Shown: positions 33,908 to 42,280, numbered from the stretch's first letter. The stretch: 53,133 nucleotides of DNA from an uncultured Treponema sp. (GCA_947177175.1 CAMWTK010000009.1:1-53133); one strand, 5' to 3'. Notes: generated by a model not told the origin, from the sequence alone. Made by a program: numbers and translations.

Positions 33908-34174
33908 ATGACAGAAAAACTACTGACGGTCAGGAACCGCGCCGGCATTCATGCGCGGCCCGCCGCGCTCATCGCCCAGACGGCAAACCGCTTTGCCTGC
34001 GAGGTCACGCTGGAGAAGGACGCGGTTTCGGTGAACGCAAAGTCGATTATGGGTGTCATTACGATGGCAGCGGGCTATAACACGTCGCTTGTCCTGAAAG
34101 CAGACGGCACGGGCGAGCAGGAAGCGGCGGACGCTATTTATCAGCTGTTTGAGAATCGTTTTGAGGAGGACTGA
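33908..34174 (+). CDS. ptsH: HPr phosphocarrier protein
   Basis: This 88-residue protein has the active-site His15 in GIHARPA and the regulatory Ser46 in AKSIMGV, at the standard positions. It is the substrate of the HprK encoded directly upstream. Ser46 and the HprK partner show that regulatory phosphorylation is kept. GAGG lies before the ATG, and lexA starts 2 nt after the stop. Confidence 0.95.
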   Translation: MTEKLLTVRNRAGIHARPAALIAQTANRFACEVTLEKDAVSVNAKSIMGVITMAAGYNTSLVLKADGTGEQEAADAIYQLFENRFEED

Positions 34175-34175
34175 T

Positions 34176-34784
34176 ATGAGAGGAATTACGGCAAGACAGC
34201 AGGAAGTGCTGACATTCATTTCCACGTTTACCAAGGAAAACGAATATCCTCCGACGGTGCGCGAGATTGGCGACCATTTCGGCATTTCGCTGCGGGCGGT
34301 GCAGGATCACATTGCGGCGTTGCAGAAAAAAGGCTTTTTGTCGCTCAGCCAAAAACGCTCGCGCTCAATCCGCGTGTTGCAGGGCGGCAATGCGGAGCCG
34401 AATCCGTTTGTGAGCAAAGTGCCGTTGCTGGGGACGGTCGCGGCGGGCAAGCCGCTGTTGTGCGAGGAAAACCTTGACGGCTATATCAACCTCACCGAAC
34501 CGTTCGTGCGCCCGGGAAAAAGTTATTTTGCGTTGCGCGTGCGCGGGCAGAGCATGATCAATGCGGGCATCCTTGAGGGCGATCTGGCGGTCGTCGAGCA
34601 GGCGGAAGTCGCGGTGGACGGGCAGATTGTCGTGGCCGTGCTTGACGATGCCATTACGCTCAAACGCTACTATAAAGAAGCCGACCGCATCCGCCTGCAT
34701 CCGGAGAATCCCGCGTTCAGCGAGATTTACTGCACCGACGTGCGTATCGTGGGGATTCTCTCCAATATCGTGCGGATATACTAG
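34176..34784 (+). CDS. lexA: LexA repressor
   Basis: This 202-residue SOS repressor has an N-terminal winged helix (RQQEVLTFISTF...TVREIGDHFGISLRAVQDHI) and a C-terminal self-cleaving domain with the cleavage site Ala90-Gly91 (TVAAGKPL), Ser126 (RGQSMINAG) and Lys163 (ITLKRYY). A GAGGAGGA site lies before the ATG at 34176, at the end of ptsH. Co-transcription with hprK-ptsH and holA is likely. I did not find a clear LexA operator in the hprK promoter. Confidence 0.95.
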   Translation: MRGITARQQEVLTFISTFTKENEYPPTVREIGDHFGISLRAVQDHIAALQKKGFLSLSQKRSRSIRVLQGGNAEPNPFVSKVPLLGTVAAGKPLLCEENLDGYINLTEPFVRPGKSYFALRVRGQSMINAGILEGDLAVVEQAEVAVDGQIVVAVLDDAITLKRYYKEADRIRLHPENPAFSEIYCTDVRIVGILSNIVRIY

Positions 34785-34792
34785 GGCGGCGC

Positions 34793-35833
34793 ATGGCAGT
34801 TCCTGTCTACCTGCTTGCCGGACCTGAAATCGGCGAGCGGAACGATTTTGCGGAAAAACTGAAAGCGGACGTGCGAAAACGGTTCGGCGCGAGCGACGAA
34901 TGCTTGCTTTATGCCGCCGACACGCGCATGCAGGACGTGGTTGCCCGGCTGCGCACCGAATCGTTGTTTTGCCCGGCAACCGTCATCGTCCTGCGCGGCG
35001 CGGAGCAGATAAAACTCAAGGACGACATCGCCGTGCTCGGCGAATGGATTGCGTCCGTCACGCCGTCCGCGCACAACAAGTCGCCCGCGGAATCGTCTGT
35101 GCTCATTCTGGTGAGCGATGCCGTTTCCGTTGACGCGAAGCTTGAGAAGCTGATTCCCAAGGAGCACAAAAAAATCTTCTGGGAACTGTTTGAGGATCGC
35201 AAAGAAGAATGGGTGCGCAGTTTTTTCCGCAAGAACGGTTATACGGTCGATGCGGATGCCGTCTCAACGATTCTTGATATGGTGGAGAACAACACGGAAG
35301 CCCTGCGCAACGAGTGCGCTTGTTTTTTCCTCTGTTTTCCGAAGGATCACTTGATTACGAGTGCCGACGTGGAGCATATCCTTGCGCACAACCGGGAAGA
35401 GTCGGCGTTTACGTTGTTTGACGCGATGGCGGATGCGGAATCGTCCGCGCAGAAACGTTTTGAGCGCGCCGTGCAGATTTTGCAGAAAATCCTGCTGACC
35501 AAAAACGGCAATGCCGTCATGCTCATTGCGGGGCTTGCGTCGTGTTTCCGGCGGCTGTTAGTGTGGCACCGGATGCATACGGGCGGCGCGTATGTGGACG
35601 ACGTGACGATGCGGCAGAATGGTTTTTCTGGCAAGACTGCCCGCACCCAGTATGCCCGTGCCGCGCGCGTGTGGACGCAGGGGCAGACGGCGGGGATTGT
35701 CGCGCTGCTTGCACGGACGGACATGGAAATGCGCGCGCTGGGAACTGCCTTTGTCGAGACGCAGCTGACGCTCATGCTGTATGAGATTGTCATCAAGCGC
35801 GGTGCGTCTGCGGCATCGTACGAGGTTGCGTGA
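34793..35833 (+). CDS. holA: DNA polymerase III delta subunit
   Basis: This 346-residue protein is the clamp-loader subunit that opens the sliding clamp. It has the typical N-terminal LLAGPEIGERNDFAEKL, the middle KKIFWELFEDRKEEWVRSFFRKNG (WF-type clamp-loader stretch) and the C-terminal ILQKILLTKNGNAVMLIAGLASCFRRLL helical domain. It lies 8 nt after lexA as the last gene of the hprK operon. The ATG at 34793 has a weak GGGCGG site. Confidence 0.88.
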   Translation: MAVPVYLLAGPEIGERNDFAEKLKADVRKRFGASDECLLYAADTRMQDVVARLRTESLFCPATVIVLRGAEQIKLKDDIAVLGEWIASVTPSAHNKSPAESSVLILVSDAVSVDAKLEKLIPKEHKKIFWELFEDRKEEWVRSFFRKNGYTVDADAVSTILDMVENNTEALRNECACFFLCFPKDHLITSADVEHILAHNREESAFTLFDAMADAESSAQKRFERAVQILQKILLTKNGNAVMLIAGLASCFRRLLVWHRMHTGGAYVDDVTMRQNGFSGKTARTQYARAARVWTQGQTAGIVALLARTDMEMRALGTAFVETQLTLMLYEIVIKRGASAASYEVA

Positions 35834-35850
35834 TCGCCGTGCGTTTTGCA

Positions 35851-35879
35851 TTGCCATCCGCCGTTGTTTTTGTTATAGT
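35851..35879 (+). promoter_or_regulatory. Promoter of clpP
   Basis: TTGCCA (35851-35856), a 17-bp spacer and TATAGT (35874-35879). The leader is about 11 nt and contains GAGG before the ATG. Confidence 0.85.
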
Positions 35880-35896
35880 ATATATGAGGTTTTGTC

Positions 35897-36502
35897 ATGA
35901 ATATCATTGTAGACAAGGAAGAAAAGAAAGTTGACCTGCCGCAGCAGGACGCGCTTGCGGAAAAATTTTTGAAGACGCGCCAGATTATTTTAAGCGGCGA
36001 GATTAGCCAGGAAAATGCGGAAAAGACCATTAAGCAGCTGCTGTTGCTGGAAGCCGACGGCGACAAGCCGATTTATATCTATATCGATTCTCCCGGCGGT
36101 TCGATTGACGACGGGTTCGGCATTTTTGATATGATTCGCTTTGTCAATGCGCCGGTGTATACGGTCGGCACGGGGCTGATTGCGAGCATGGGCGCGCTCA
36201 TTCTGCTTGCTGTGCCAAAGGAGCGGCGGCTGGGATTGCCCAACAGCCACTACCTGATTCATCAGCCGCTGATTGGCGGGGCGTACCGCGGCGTGGCGAC
36301 TGACTTGGAAATTCAGGCGGAAGAGATTGCCAAGAGCAAGGCAAAAATCGTGGAGATTATTGCGGCGGAGACCGGCAAGAGCAAGGAACAGGTGGTGCAG
36401 GACACCGACCGTGATTTCTGGCTTACGGCTGACGAGGCGGTCGAGTACGGCCTGATTTCAAAGGTCATTGCCCGGCGGGCGGATTTGCCGCTCATTGCGT
36501 AG
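35897..36502 (+). CDS. clpP: ATP-dependent Clp protease proteolytic subunit
   Basis: This 201-residue serine protease forms the tetradecameric chamber that degrades proteins delivered by ClpX or ClpA/C. The catalytic residues are Ser97 (LIASMGAL), His122 (LIHQPL) and Asp171 (DTDRDFWL). The handle helix is in the usual place. The sequence departs somewhat from typical ClpP1, so it may be the second ClpP of a pair, as treponemes often have two. It is a single-gene unit with its own promoter. Confidence 0.9.
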   Translation: MNIIVDKEEKKVDLPQQDALAEKFLKTRQIILSGEISQENAEKTIKQLLLLEADGDKPIYIYIDSPGGSIDDGFGIFDMIRFVNAPVYTVGTGLIASMGALILLAVPKERRLGLPNSHYLIHQPLIGGAYRGVATDLEIQAEEIAKSKAKIVEIIAAETGKSKEQVVQDTDRDFWLTADEAVEYGLISKVIARRADLPLIA

Positions 36503-36518
36503 CTGTGGTGCGCGTTCG

Positions 36519-36547
36519 TTGAAAATCCGCGCGCACTTTGGTATAGT
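36519..36547 (+). promoter_or_regulatory. Promoter of the UPF0158-GNAT gene (predicted leaderless)
   Basis: TTGAAA (36519-36524), a 17-bp spacer and TATAGT (36542-36547), preceded by TGG as extended -10. The ATG is 8 nt downstream. Confidence 0.85.
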
Positions 36548-36555
36548 ACGGATAT

Positions 36556-37452
36556 ATGGTTTTTGATTTGACGGATGCCATTGCCCAGCGCATTGTCTTT
36601 GCAATGGAAAATCAGGAGGTCGATTTTGTGCTGGACGCGCGTTCCGGCTCGGTCATTCCTGCCGAAGAGAAATCCGCCGATGAAGAAACGGTATATACAT
36701 TGCCGTCGTGGGATTCCCATGACGGGTATCGGGTGCTGGAATCATTTGTTTCGGGGCTGTACGCGCAGAAAGCGAAGCAGGAACTGAAAAATGTGCTGAT
36801 TGCCGGCAGGGGGGTGTTTCGGAATTTTAAAGCAGTGATTAAACGGTATCCCGAAGTGGAGCGGAAGTGGCATTTTTACAAAGAAAAACAACTGCGCTTC
36901 CGGCTTATGGAGTGGTACAATGCGTTGCGCGAGTCGTGGGGTCTGGAAGTGTTGTCAGAGGATTTTGACGATTCCGATGACCTTATTGAAGAAGATTTTG
37001 TTTTTCGCGCGTACAATCCCGTGCAGGACAAGGATTGTGTCGCCGTAGGGGTGGACGCTGTTTTTGCAGAATACGAGAAATCGGCGGAAGGCGAATTGGG
37101 GCAGGCGTTTGCGGAACTGTTTGCTCGGAGCGATTTTGGAGCGACCGAGAAGACATACGGTTTTGTGTGCCGCACGTTGACCGATGATTTTGCCGGCTGT
37201 CTTATGGTTTCTCCGTTTCCGTCCTGCGCAAAGAAAACGGTCATTATGACACGTTTTTTCGTGAATCAGAATTACCGTGGGCTTGGCATTGCGCGGGCAT
37301 TGCTTTCTTTTTGCCTGTCGCAGCTGCGGGAACACGGCATTCGATGGTTTATTATGACACGAGTACCCCAAATCCTGGAACCGACGTTGATTCGTTTCGG
37401 TTTTGAAAAAAACGATGGTGGATTTGTGGCAGATTTGAACAAGGAGTCTTAA
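36556..37452 (+). CDS. UPF0158 domain fused to a GNAT acetyltransferase
   Basis: This 298-residue protein joins an N-terminal UPF0158-like domain (about residues 1-135: IVFAMENQEVDFVLDARSG, LPSWDSHDGYRVLESFVSGL, GRGVFRNFKAVIKRYPEVER) to a C-terminal GNAT acetyltransferase domain (about 140-298) with the acetyl-CoA loop NQNYRGLGIARALLSF. UPF0158 has no known function; the fusion suggests it selects the target that the GNAT part acetylates, but this is inference. It is followed without any gap by an RNA-binding protein (ATG right after TAA), suggesting a joint role with RNA or ribosomes. The mRNA is predicted to be leaderless. Confidence 0.8.
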   Translation: MVFDLTDAIAQRIVFAMENQEVDFVLDARSGSVIPAEEKSADEETVYTLPSWDSHDGYRVLESFVSGLYAQKAKQELKNVLIAGRGVFRNFKAVIKRYPEVERKWHFYKEKQLRFRLMEWYNALRESWGLEVLSEDFDDSDDLIEEDFVFRAYNPVQDKDCVAVGVDAVFAEYEKSAEGELGQAFAELFARSDFGATEKTYGFVCRTLTDDFAGCLMVSPFPSCAKKTVIMTRFFVNQNYRGLGIARALLSFCLSQLREHGIRWFIMTRVPQILEPTLIRFGFEKNDGGFVADLNKES

Positions 37453-38277
37453 ATGGCATTTAGACGTAATGGTGATCTTGATATGCAGAAGGTCGCCGCT
37501 TTTTTGAAAGATGCGGTTGCGAAAGTTGAGGCTAGCCCGGAATCGCTGGAAGAACTGAAAAAAGTATTCAAAAAGAATGTTCCGCTCACGCGCCGTTCTT
37601 ATGTCGCGGCGTATTTGCTCAAACAGAGCGCGGGGGCGATTTTTCGCTTTAACGCGCGCGGCATGTTTGACAACGCCCGCGATGATTTCCGCTCGCGCCG
37701 TGATGTTTCCCGGCCGAACCGCTATGAGAGCCGGACCGAGCGTGTGCCGTATGGCGAGCGCGATCACAGCGATGATTTGCACGACCGTGTGCCGCACGTA
37801 CAGATTGATCCGTCGTTGGCGACGAGCGTGTTTGTCTCTATCGGGCGCAACCGCCGCGTGTTCCCGCGTGATTTGGTGGGATTGTTCTGTAGCGTGGCCG
37901 GCATTGAGCGCGAGCGTATCGGCGAGATTAAGGTGCTGGCAAATTATTCGTTCGTGCAGGTGTACAGCGAGGACGCGCAGAAAGCGATTGCCGCGCTCAA
38001 CGGCTATGACTACCGCGGGCGCAAGCTGGCGGTAAATCTTTCCCGGCAGAAAGAGGAAGGAGCGGTTTCTCTGCCTGAAAGCGAGCCGCGTACGGAAGCG
38101 GCGAGCGTGCCGAACAGCGTGGAAAACACGTCCGCGCCGATTGCGGACGCTTTCACCACGACGAACAGCGACACGATGGCGGAGCAGGCGGCGTTTGCAA
38201 AGGCGCAGGCTGACTTGACGGACGAAGAAATCTTGGCCGCCCGCGCACCGCGCTCAAGTTCTTCCGAGGATATGTGA
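37453..38277 (+). CDS. Stand-alone DbpA-type RNA-binding protein
   Basis: This 274-residue protein has a helical N-terminal part (1-75), a charged linker with many Arg and Asp, and a DbpA-like RNA-binding domain (about 125-198: SVFVSIGRNRRVFPRDLVGLF...LNGYDYRGRKLAVNLSRQK). In DbpA-type helicases this domain binds structured RNA such as 23S rRNA. Here the helicase part is absent. The C-terminal 75 residues are Ser/Thr/Glu-rich and probably disordered. It starts right after the UPF0158-GNAT stop codon, and AAGGAG lies inside the previous gene. Confidence 0.8.
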   Translation: MAFRRNGDLDMQKVAAFLKDAVAKVEASPESLEELKKVFKKNVPLTRRSYVAAYLLKQSAGAIFRFNARGMFDNARDDFRSRRDVSRPNRYESRTERVPYGERDHSDDLHDRVPHVQIDPSLATSVFVSIGRNRRVFPRDLVGLFCSVAGIERERIGEIKVLANYSFVQVYSEDAQKAIAALNGYDYRGRKLAVNLSRQKEEGAVSLPESEPRTEAASVPNSVENTSAPIADAFTTTNSDTMAEQAAFAKAQADLTDEEILAARAPRSSSSEDM

Positions 38278-38298
38278 TCGCTATCTGCGTGACACCGC

Positions 38299-38979
38299 AT
38301 GGAAATAACGATACTGCATACGGGGCCGTTCGGCGTTAATACACTGATTGTTCCGCTCGGGGACAATCGTGTGTTCGTCGTAGACCCCGCATCCTGTGCC
38401 TTTTGCGGTGACGAGACGGTGGTTTCGTCATGCTTGGCACAGCATCATTGGAAGCCCGTCGCAATAGTGCTGTCGCACGGTCATTTTGACCATGTTGCGG
38501 GGCTTCCGTTTCTTGCCAAGACATACCCGAATATCCCGGTCGTCATTCATCAGGACGATGCCGAAATGATTGGCGCGGACAGCGGTATTTTGCAGGGAAA
38601 CGCATTGGCGCAAATGGGATTTTTTGATTTTGTGCCGAGCGTGAGTGGTCTGCCTGAGCCGACGGGCTTTTTGCAGGACGGCAGGACGCTTGCCGACTGC
38701 ATTGCCGATGCGGATGCCGCCGCCGCGCTTGCGGACTGGACGGTATTGCACACGCCCGGTCATACCAAAGGCTCGTGCTGCCTGTACAATACGAGCGAAA
38801 AAATCCTTGTCAGCGGAGACACGTTGTTTTACCATTCATGGGGACGGACTGATTTGTACGGCGGCAGTGAGCAGCAGATGCAGCAGAGCCTGCGTCGTCT
38901 TGCCCGGACCGTAGAAAAAGATACGCGCGTCTATCCCGGGCATGACCGCTACGGTTTTTTGTTCAGCGAGAATTGCTGA
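38299..38979 (+). CDS. Metallo-beta-lactamase-fold hydrolase (glyoxalase II-like)
   Basis: This 226-residue protein has the metal-binding motif SHGHFDH (His60, His62, Asp64, His65), the later His in HTPGHTKGS, the Asp in VSGDTLF and a final YPGHDRYG. This fits small glyoxalase-II-like hydrolases that cleave thioesters such as S-lactoylglutathione analogues; the true substrate is unknown. It is 21 nt downstream of the RNA-binding gene and may be the last gene of that operon. No ribosome-binding site is seen. A phosphodiesterase gene ends 1 nt away on the opposite strand. Confidence 0.85.
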   Translation: MEITILHTGPFGVNTLIVPLGDNRVFVVDPASCAFCGDETVVSSCLAQHHWKPVAIVLSHGHFDHVAGLPFLAKTYPNIPVVIHQDDAEMIGADSGILQGNALAQMGFFDFVPSVSGLPEPTGFLQDGRTLADCIADADAAAALADWTVLHTPGHTKGSCCLYNTSEKILVSGDTLFYHSWGRTDLYGGSEQQMQQSLRRLARTVEKDTRVYPGHDRYGFLFSENC

Positions 38980-38980
38980 C

Positions 38981-39667
38981 TTATTGCCACAAGAGCGACA
39001 TTTCTTCCTGTGGCGGGTCGTATGCCGAAAACTCCATACTGTTCTCATCAATTGCGTAGAATTGATAGGTCGGGTCGTGTTCGCCTATCGTCACGACCGC
39101 GAACGAAGCGGGAGTGCTGCGCCGCGGGCGCGCACAGCTGCCGGGATTTAAAAGCAATATGCCGTCTTGGTGCGCCGCATACGGAATGTGCGTGTGCCCG
39201 AACAATGCCACGTCGGCGCGCTCACGTTTTGCCGCATGGAAGAATGCCTCCGTGCCATAATACACGTCATGCTGATGTCCGTGCGCGAGGAGTATGCGTT
39301 TGCCTGCGGCGGTCAGTTCCAGCAGTTTTGGCACGCGGTAGGTTACCTGCGCGTCGTGCGACTGTACGACATACGATTCTGCGTCGCCGTTTCCCCGTGC
39401 AAGCGCGACGACGGGCGGAATGAGGGAATTTTTTTCTGCCTTGGAGGCAAAAGTCGCGAGGACGGAAAGCACGTCGTGCGCGCCGTCGCCGCAGAAGCAG
39501 AGCGCGTCGCAGTCTGCGCCGAACGTGCCGACAATGGCACGAACGGTCTTCGTGTTGCCGTGGGAATCGGACAGTACTAAAAGGCGGGTAGTTTTTTTGT
39601 GCGCCAGCGTGTGGATGGTATCCGGCGTTCCGAGAAGAAATGACTGGTGCTGTACAAATGCAAACAT
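38981..39667 (-). CDS. Calcineurin-like phosphodiesterase (YfcE/MJ0936 family)
   Basis: This 228-residue metallophosphoesterase shows the full motif set: LSDSHGN (Asp34, His36), CGDGAHD, ARGNGD, AHGHQHD, FGHTHIP and LNPGS. Family members cleave phosphodiesters, sometimes small nucleotides; the substrate here is unknown. The first 28 residues are an extension before the conserved core, so the true start may be later, but no better ATG was found. A TTATAT hexamer lies 9 nt upstream of the ATG. Confidence 0.88.
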   Translation of the reverse strand: MFAFVQHQSFLLGTPDTIHTLAHKKTTRLLVLSDSHGNTKTVRAIVGTFGADCDALCFCGDGAHDVLSVLATFASKAEKNSLIPPVVALARGNGDAESYVVQSHDAQVTYRVPKLLELTAAGKRILLAHGHQHDVYYGTEAFFHAAKRERADVALFGHTHIPYAAHQDGILLLNPGSCARPRRSTPASFAVVTIGEHDPTYQFYAIDENSMEFSAYDPPQEEMSLLWQ

Positions 39668-39726
39668 CCGCGCCTCATATAACCGTTGCCCGAACCGACT
39701 GATGCGGCGCAGTGACCGGCTTGTGC

Positions 39727-40485
39727 TTATTCAAAAATAAAATGGTTTTGCGCTTGCAGTCCCGTTTCGCCGTCGGTGTAGGAGCGGATTGTCCGTCCGT
39801 CGCCGACGAGTTTCTGCACGAATGAGCGCAAGTCGCTGTCCGCCGGAATCGGCTCCTGCGGATTCAGCATGGTTTCGATGGCACTTGCGAGCAGGTTGTC
39901 CGCGTCAAAATCTGACTCAAGCTGTTCTTCGGCCTGAAGCAGGTCGGTTTTCTGCGCGTAGTCGAGCACGAAGTCCGCCGTGGATTCCGAGCCGAGCACG
40001 TCGTCCTGCGGAAAGAACGAATAGACGGGGTACGGGTACTCGCCGCCGTTTTTGTCTTGCAGTTTGGCAAGCGAGCGGTGCGTGGATTCCGGCGCGCCCA
40101 GCAGGACAATGCCCGCAAGTTCCGTGTCCTCCACGGCGGTGGTCAGCAGGCTGATTCGTGCCGTGGAGCCGCGCATGAAATCGTCGGGGTAGACAGCAAT
40201 CATAATCAGCCCGTCTTTTTCTTCGTTCTGTACGCCGTACCGTTCTTCCAGTTCGGCGCGGGTCTTTTCCACAAAAGCCTTGTCATTGTAGCCGTAGCCG
40301 AGCAGGACAAAAATATGCTTTCCCTGCAAGTATGAGTTCGCCTCGGCGGAAAGCCGCTGCGTGTTTGCCGGGAGCGACGCTTGCGTTCCGTCGGCGGGAT
40401 GCTGGTTTGGGGCAGTTTCTTTTTTGCAGTGGGTGAACAGCGCCGCGCAAAGCATGACGGCGGCAATCAGCGTGGCATTCTTCAT
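39727..40485 (-). CDS. Lipoprotein of unknown function
   Basis: This 252-residue protein has a lipoprotein signal (MKNATLIAAVMLCAALFTHC, lipobox FTHC). The mature part shows a Rossmann-like pattern (HIFVLLGYGYNDKAFVEKTRAELEERYG, DGLIMIAVYPDDF, AGIVLLGAP) and may be a periplasmic-binding-type fold; I do not recognise a named family. The ATG lies 7 nt after TATACT (40493-40498), so this too may be leaderless. It is divergent from the acetylesterase gene. Confidence 0.75.
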   Translation of the reverse strand: MKNATLIAAVMLCAALFTHCKKETAPNQHPADGTQASLPANTQRLSAEANSYLQGKHIFVLLGYGYNDKAFVEKTRAELEERYGVQNEEKDGLIMIAVYPDDFMRGSTARISLLTTAVEDTELAGIVLLGAPESTHRSLAKLQDKNGGEYPYPVYSFFPQDDVLGSESTADFVLDYAQKTDLLQAEEQLESDFDADNLLASAIETMLNPQEPIPADSDLRSFVQKLVGDGRTIRSYTDGETGLQAQNHFIFE

Positions 40486-40492
40486 AAAAAGA

Positions 40493-40520
40493 AGTATAGC
40501 AGAAAAAAATGGTTTTGCAA
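40493..40520 (-). promoter_or_regulatory. Promoter of the lipoprotein gene (predicted leaderless)
   Basis: On the minus strand TTGCAA (40515-40520), a 16-bp spacer and TATACT (40493-40498), preceded by TGC. Confidence 0.75.
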
Positions 40521-40566
40521 ACCGAAAAATCAGGTTGCCGGGCGGCGGTCAACGCGGCAGTTCTGT

Positions 40567-40595
40567 TTGTCTTTTTCAAAAAGTCGTGGTATACT
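40567..40595 (+). promoter_or_regulatory. Promoter of the acetylesterase gene
   Basis: TTGTCT (40567-40572), a 17-bp spacer and TATACT (40590-40595), preceded by TGG. The leader of about 26 nt carries GGAG before the ATG. Confidence 0.8.
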
Positions 40596-40627
40596 ATAAA
40601 TATATCCATAGTTTACGGAGTAACACG

Positions 40628-42211
40628 ATGAAAAGACTTTTGCTTGCTGCTGCGGCAGTTTGTCTGGCGACGGCGACGTTTGCGCAGAATGCAAAGATTG
40701 CCGCAAATGAAAAGGTAGAGAACGTCGCGGCGACTGCCACGATTGCGAATCCAAAGGGGACGAAACTCTTTGTGGTGGGGGACTCGACGCTCAGCCCGTT
40801 CAATGACCCGTACTATTATCCGCGCAACGGATATGGTATGCGCTTGCAGGATTACCTGAATCCCAAAAAAATCGAGGTCATCAACCTTGCGATGAGCGGG
40901 CGTTCGTCAAAAAGTTTTGCGACGGAAGTGAATTATCAGACGCTCGTCAAAAACCTCAAAAAGGGCGACTACCTGATTATCGGCTTTGGACATAACGACG
41001 AGAAGGCGGAGGAAGACCGCTACACCGATCCGAACGGCTCAAAGGAACAGCCGGGGTCGTTCAAGAACAGTTTGTATGAGCATTATGTCAAGCTGGCAAA
41101 GGATCGGGGCGCGATTCCGATTCTGTGTACGCCGATCGTGCGCCGTTCGGAGAGCATAAAGTATGAGGGCGCGACCGTGCATGTCATCGCTGACCAAGGC
41201 TCGTACAAAGGCGGCGACTACCCCAAGGCAATTCGCGAGCTGGGAGAAGAGACGGGCACGATGGTGGTCGATTTGACGGCAAAGACAAAGGCGCGCTATG
41301 CGCAGCTCATGCCGTCGGAGACGCTCATGTTCCATGCATGGCTTTCCCACAAAGAGAATTCCGTGGACAACACGCACTTGAATGCGTACGGCGCGGCGGT
41401 GAACGCATACGACGTGGTGCGCGACATTGCGGCCAAAGACAAGGTGTTCGCCAAATTCCTGGTTAAGGGGATTACCGAGCCGCAGCCGTCAATGCTCACG
41501 CCCAATCCGTCTTATATCGTGCCGAGTTATGACGGCTTCTCCCCGAGCGACAAGAGCGTACAGGCTTCGTTCAAGAAAATAAAAGAGCCGTGGTTCGGTA
41601 CGGCGTTCGGCGATTGCGGCAGCGCGTCAAAAATCGCGACCTCACGCTTTAACGGCATTGTGGAAAAAGACGGCATCGTCCGCATGAATTCCGGCTTTGA
41701 CGACGGCAGCGCCGTTTCCGGCAAGATTGCGAGCGGCAATGACGGATTGTGCATGTATTTCCAGCAGATACCGATTGACAAGGACTTTACGCTCAAGGCA
41801 AAGGCAAAGGTCGTGTTCATTCAGCAGAACAATCAGGTTTCGTTCGGCCTGATGGTGCGCGACGATATTTATATTGACCGCGACGACAAGTCTATCAATT
41901 CCGCGTATGTCGCCTGCGCCGCGCTGGGTGTTGCCAAGGACGAGGGCAAATGGACGAGCAGCTTTGAGCGCAAGGACGGCGCATTGGAGCAGACGACGAC
42001 GACCGTTGAGAAACGTCCTGTCGCTGGAACGGTCGTTGACCTTTCTATCGTAAAAAAAGGAAATGTCTACACGCTGAAATACGGCAAGAATCCGCCCGTC
42101 ACCTACACGGCGGACTTGAACGAGATTGACACGGATTATGTGTACGCCGGTCTGTTCACGTCCCGCTGCGTGACGGTCGAGTTCAGTGACGTGAGTTTGC
42201 AGATACAATAA
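40628..42211 (+). CDS. Secreted rhamnogalacturonan acetylesterase-like enzyme
   Basis: This 527-residue exported protein has a signal peptide (MKRLLLAAAAVCLATATFAQ). The SGNH/GDSL esterase domain (about 45-285) carries GDSTLS with Ser53, the Gly block AMSGRSS, GFGHND and the Asp247-His250 pair in DNTHLNAYG. This matches rhamnogalacturonan acetylesterases (CE12 type), which remove acetyl groups from pectin. The C-terminal 240 residues look like a beta-sandwich, perhaps carbohydrate-binding. The frame is open to 40361, but the signal peptide and GGAG site fix the start at 40628. The enzyme suggests that the organism feeds on plant pectin in a gut. It is a single gene with promoter and terminator. 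Confidence 0.85.
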   Translation: MKRLLLAAAAVCLATATFAQNAKIAANEKVENVAATATIANPKGTKLFVVGDSTLSPFNDPYYYPRNGYGMRLQDYLNPKKIEVINLAMSGRSSKSFATEVNYQTLVKNLKKGDYLIIGFGHNDEKAEEDRYTDPNGSKEQPGSFKNSLYEHYVKLAKDRGAIPILCTPIVRRSESIKYEGATVHVIADQGSYKGGDYPKAIRELGEETGTMVVDLTAKTKARYAQLMPSETLMFHAWLSHKENSVDNTHLNAYGAAVNAYDVVRDIAAKDKVFAKFLVKGITEPQPSMLTPNPSYIVPSYDGFSPSDKSVQASFKKIKEPWFGTAFGDCGSASKIATSRFNGIVEKDGIVRMNSGFDDGSAVSGKIASGNDGLCMYFQQIPIDKDFTLKAKAKVVFIQQNNQVSFGLMVRDDIYIDRDDKSINSAYVACAALGVAKDEGKWTSSFERKDGALEQTTTTVEKRPVAGTVVDLSIVKKGNVYTLKYGKNPPVTYTADLNEIDTDYVYAGLFTSRCVTVEFSDVSLQIQ

Positions 42212-42222
42212 ACCGGTCGTCA

Positions 42223-42251
42223 TTGAAATAATCAGCGTAATGTGCTATACT
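42223..42251 (+). promoter_or_regulatory. Promoter of purA
   Basis: TTGAAA (42223-42228), a 17-bp spacer and TATACT (42246-42251), preceded by TGC. It lies before a terminator-like hairpin that reaches the start codon. Confidence 0.85.
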
Positions 42252-42280
42252 GCCCCCATATCAGTTTGGGGGCTTTTTTT
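42252..42280 (+). terminator. Terminator hairpin abutting the purA start codon
   Basis: GCCCCC (42252-42257) pairs with GGGGGC (42268-42273) across 10 nt and is followed by seven T residues that end exactly at the ATG. It terminates the acetylesterase transcript. Transcripts from the purA promoter probably start at 42257-42259, inside the left arm, and so would escape the hairpin. Confidence 0.85.
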
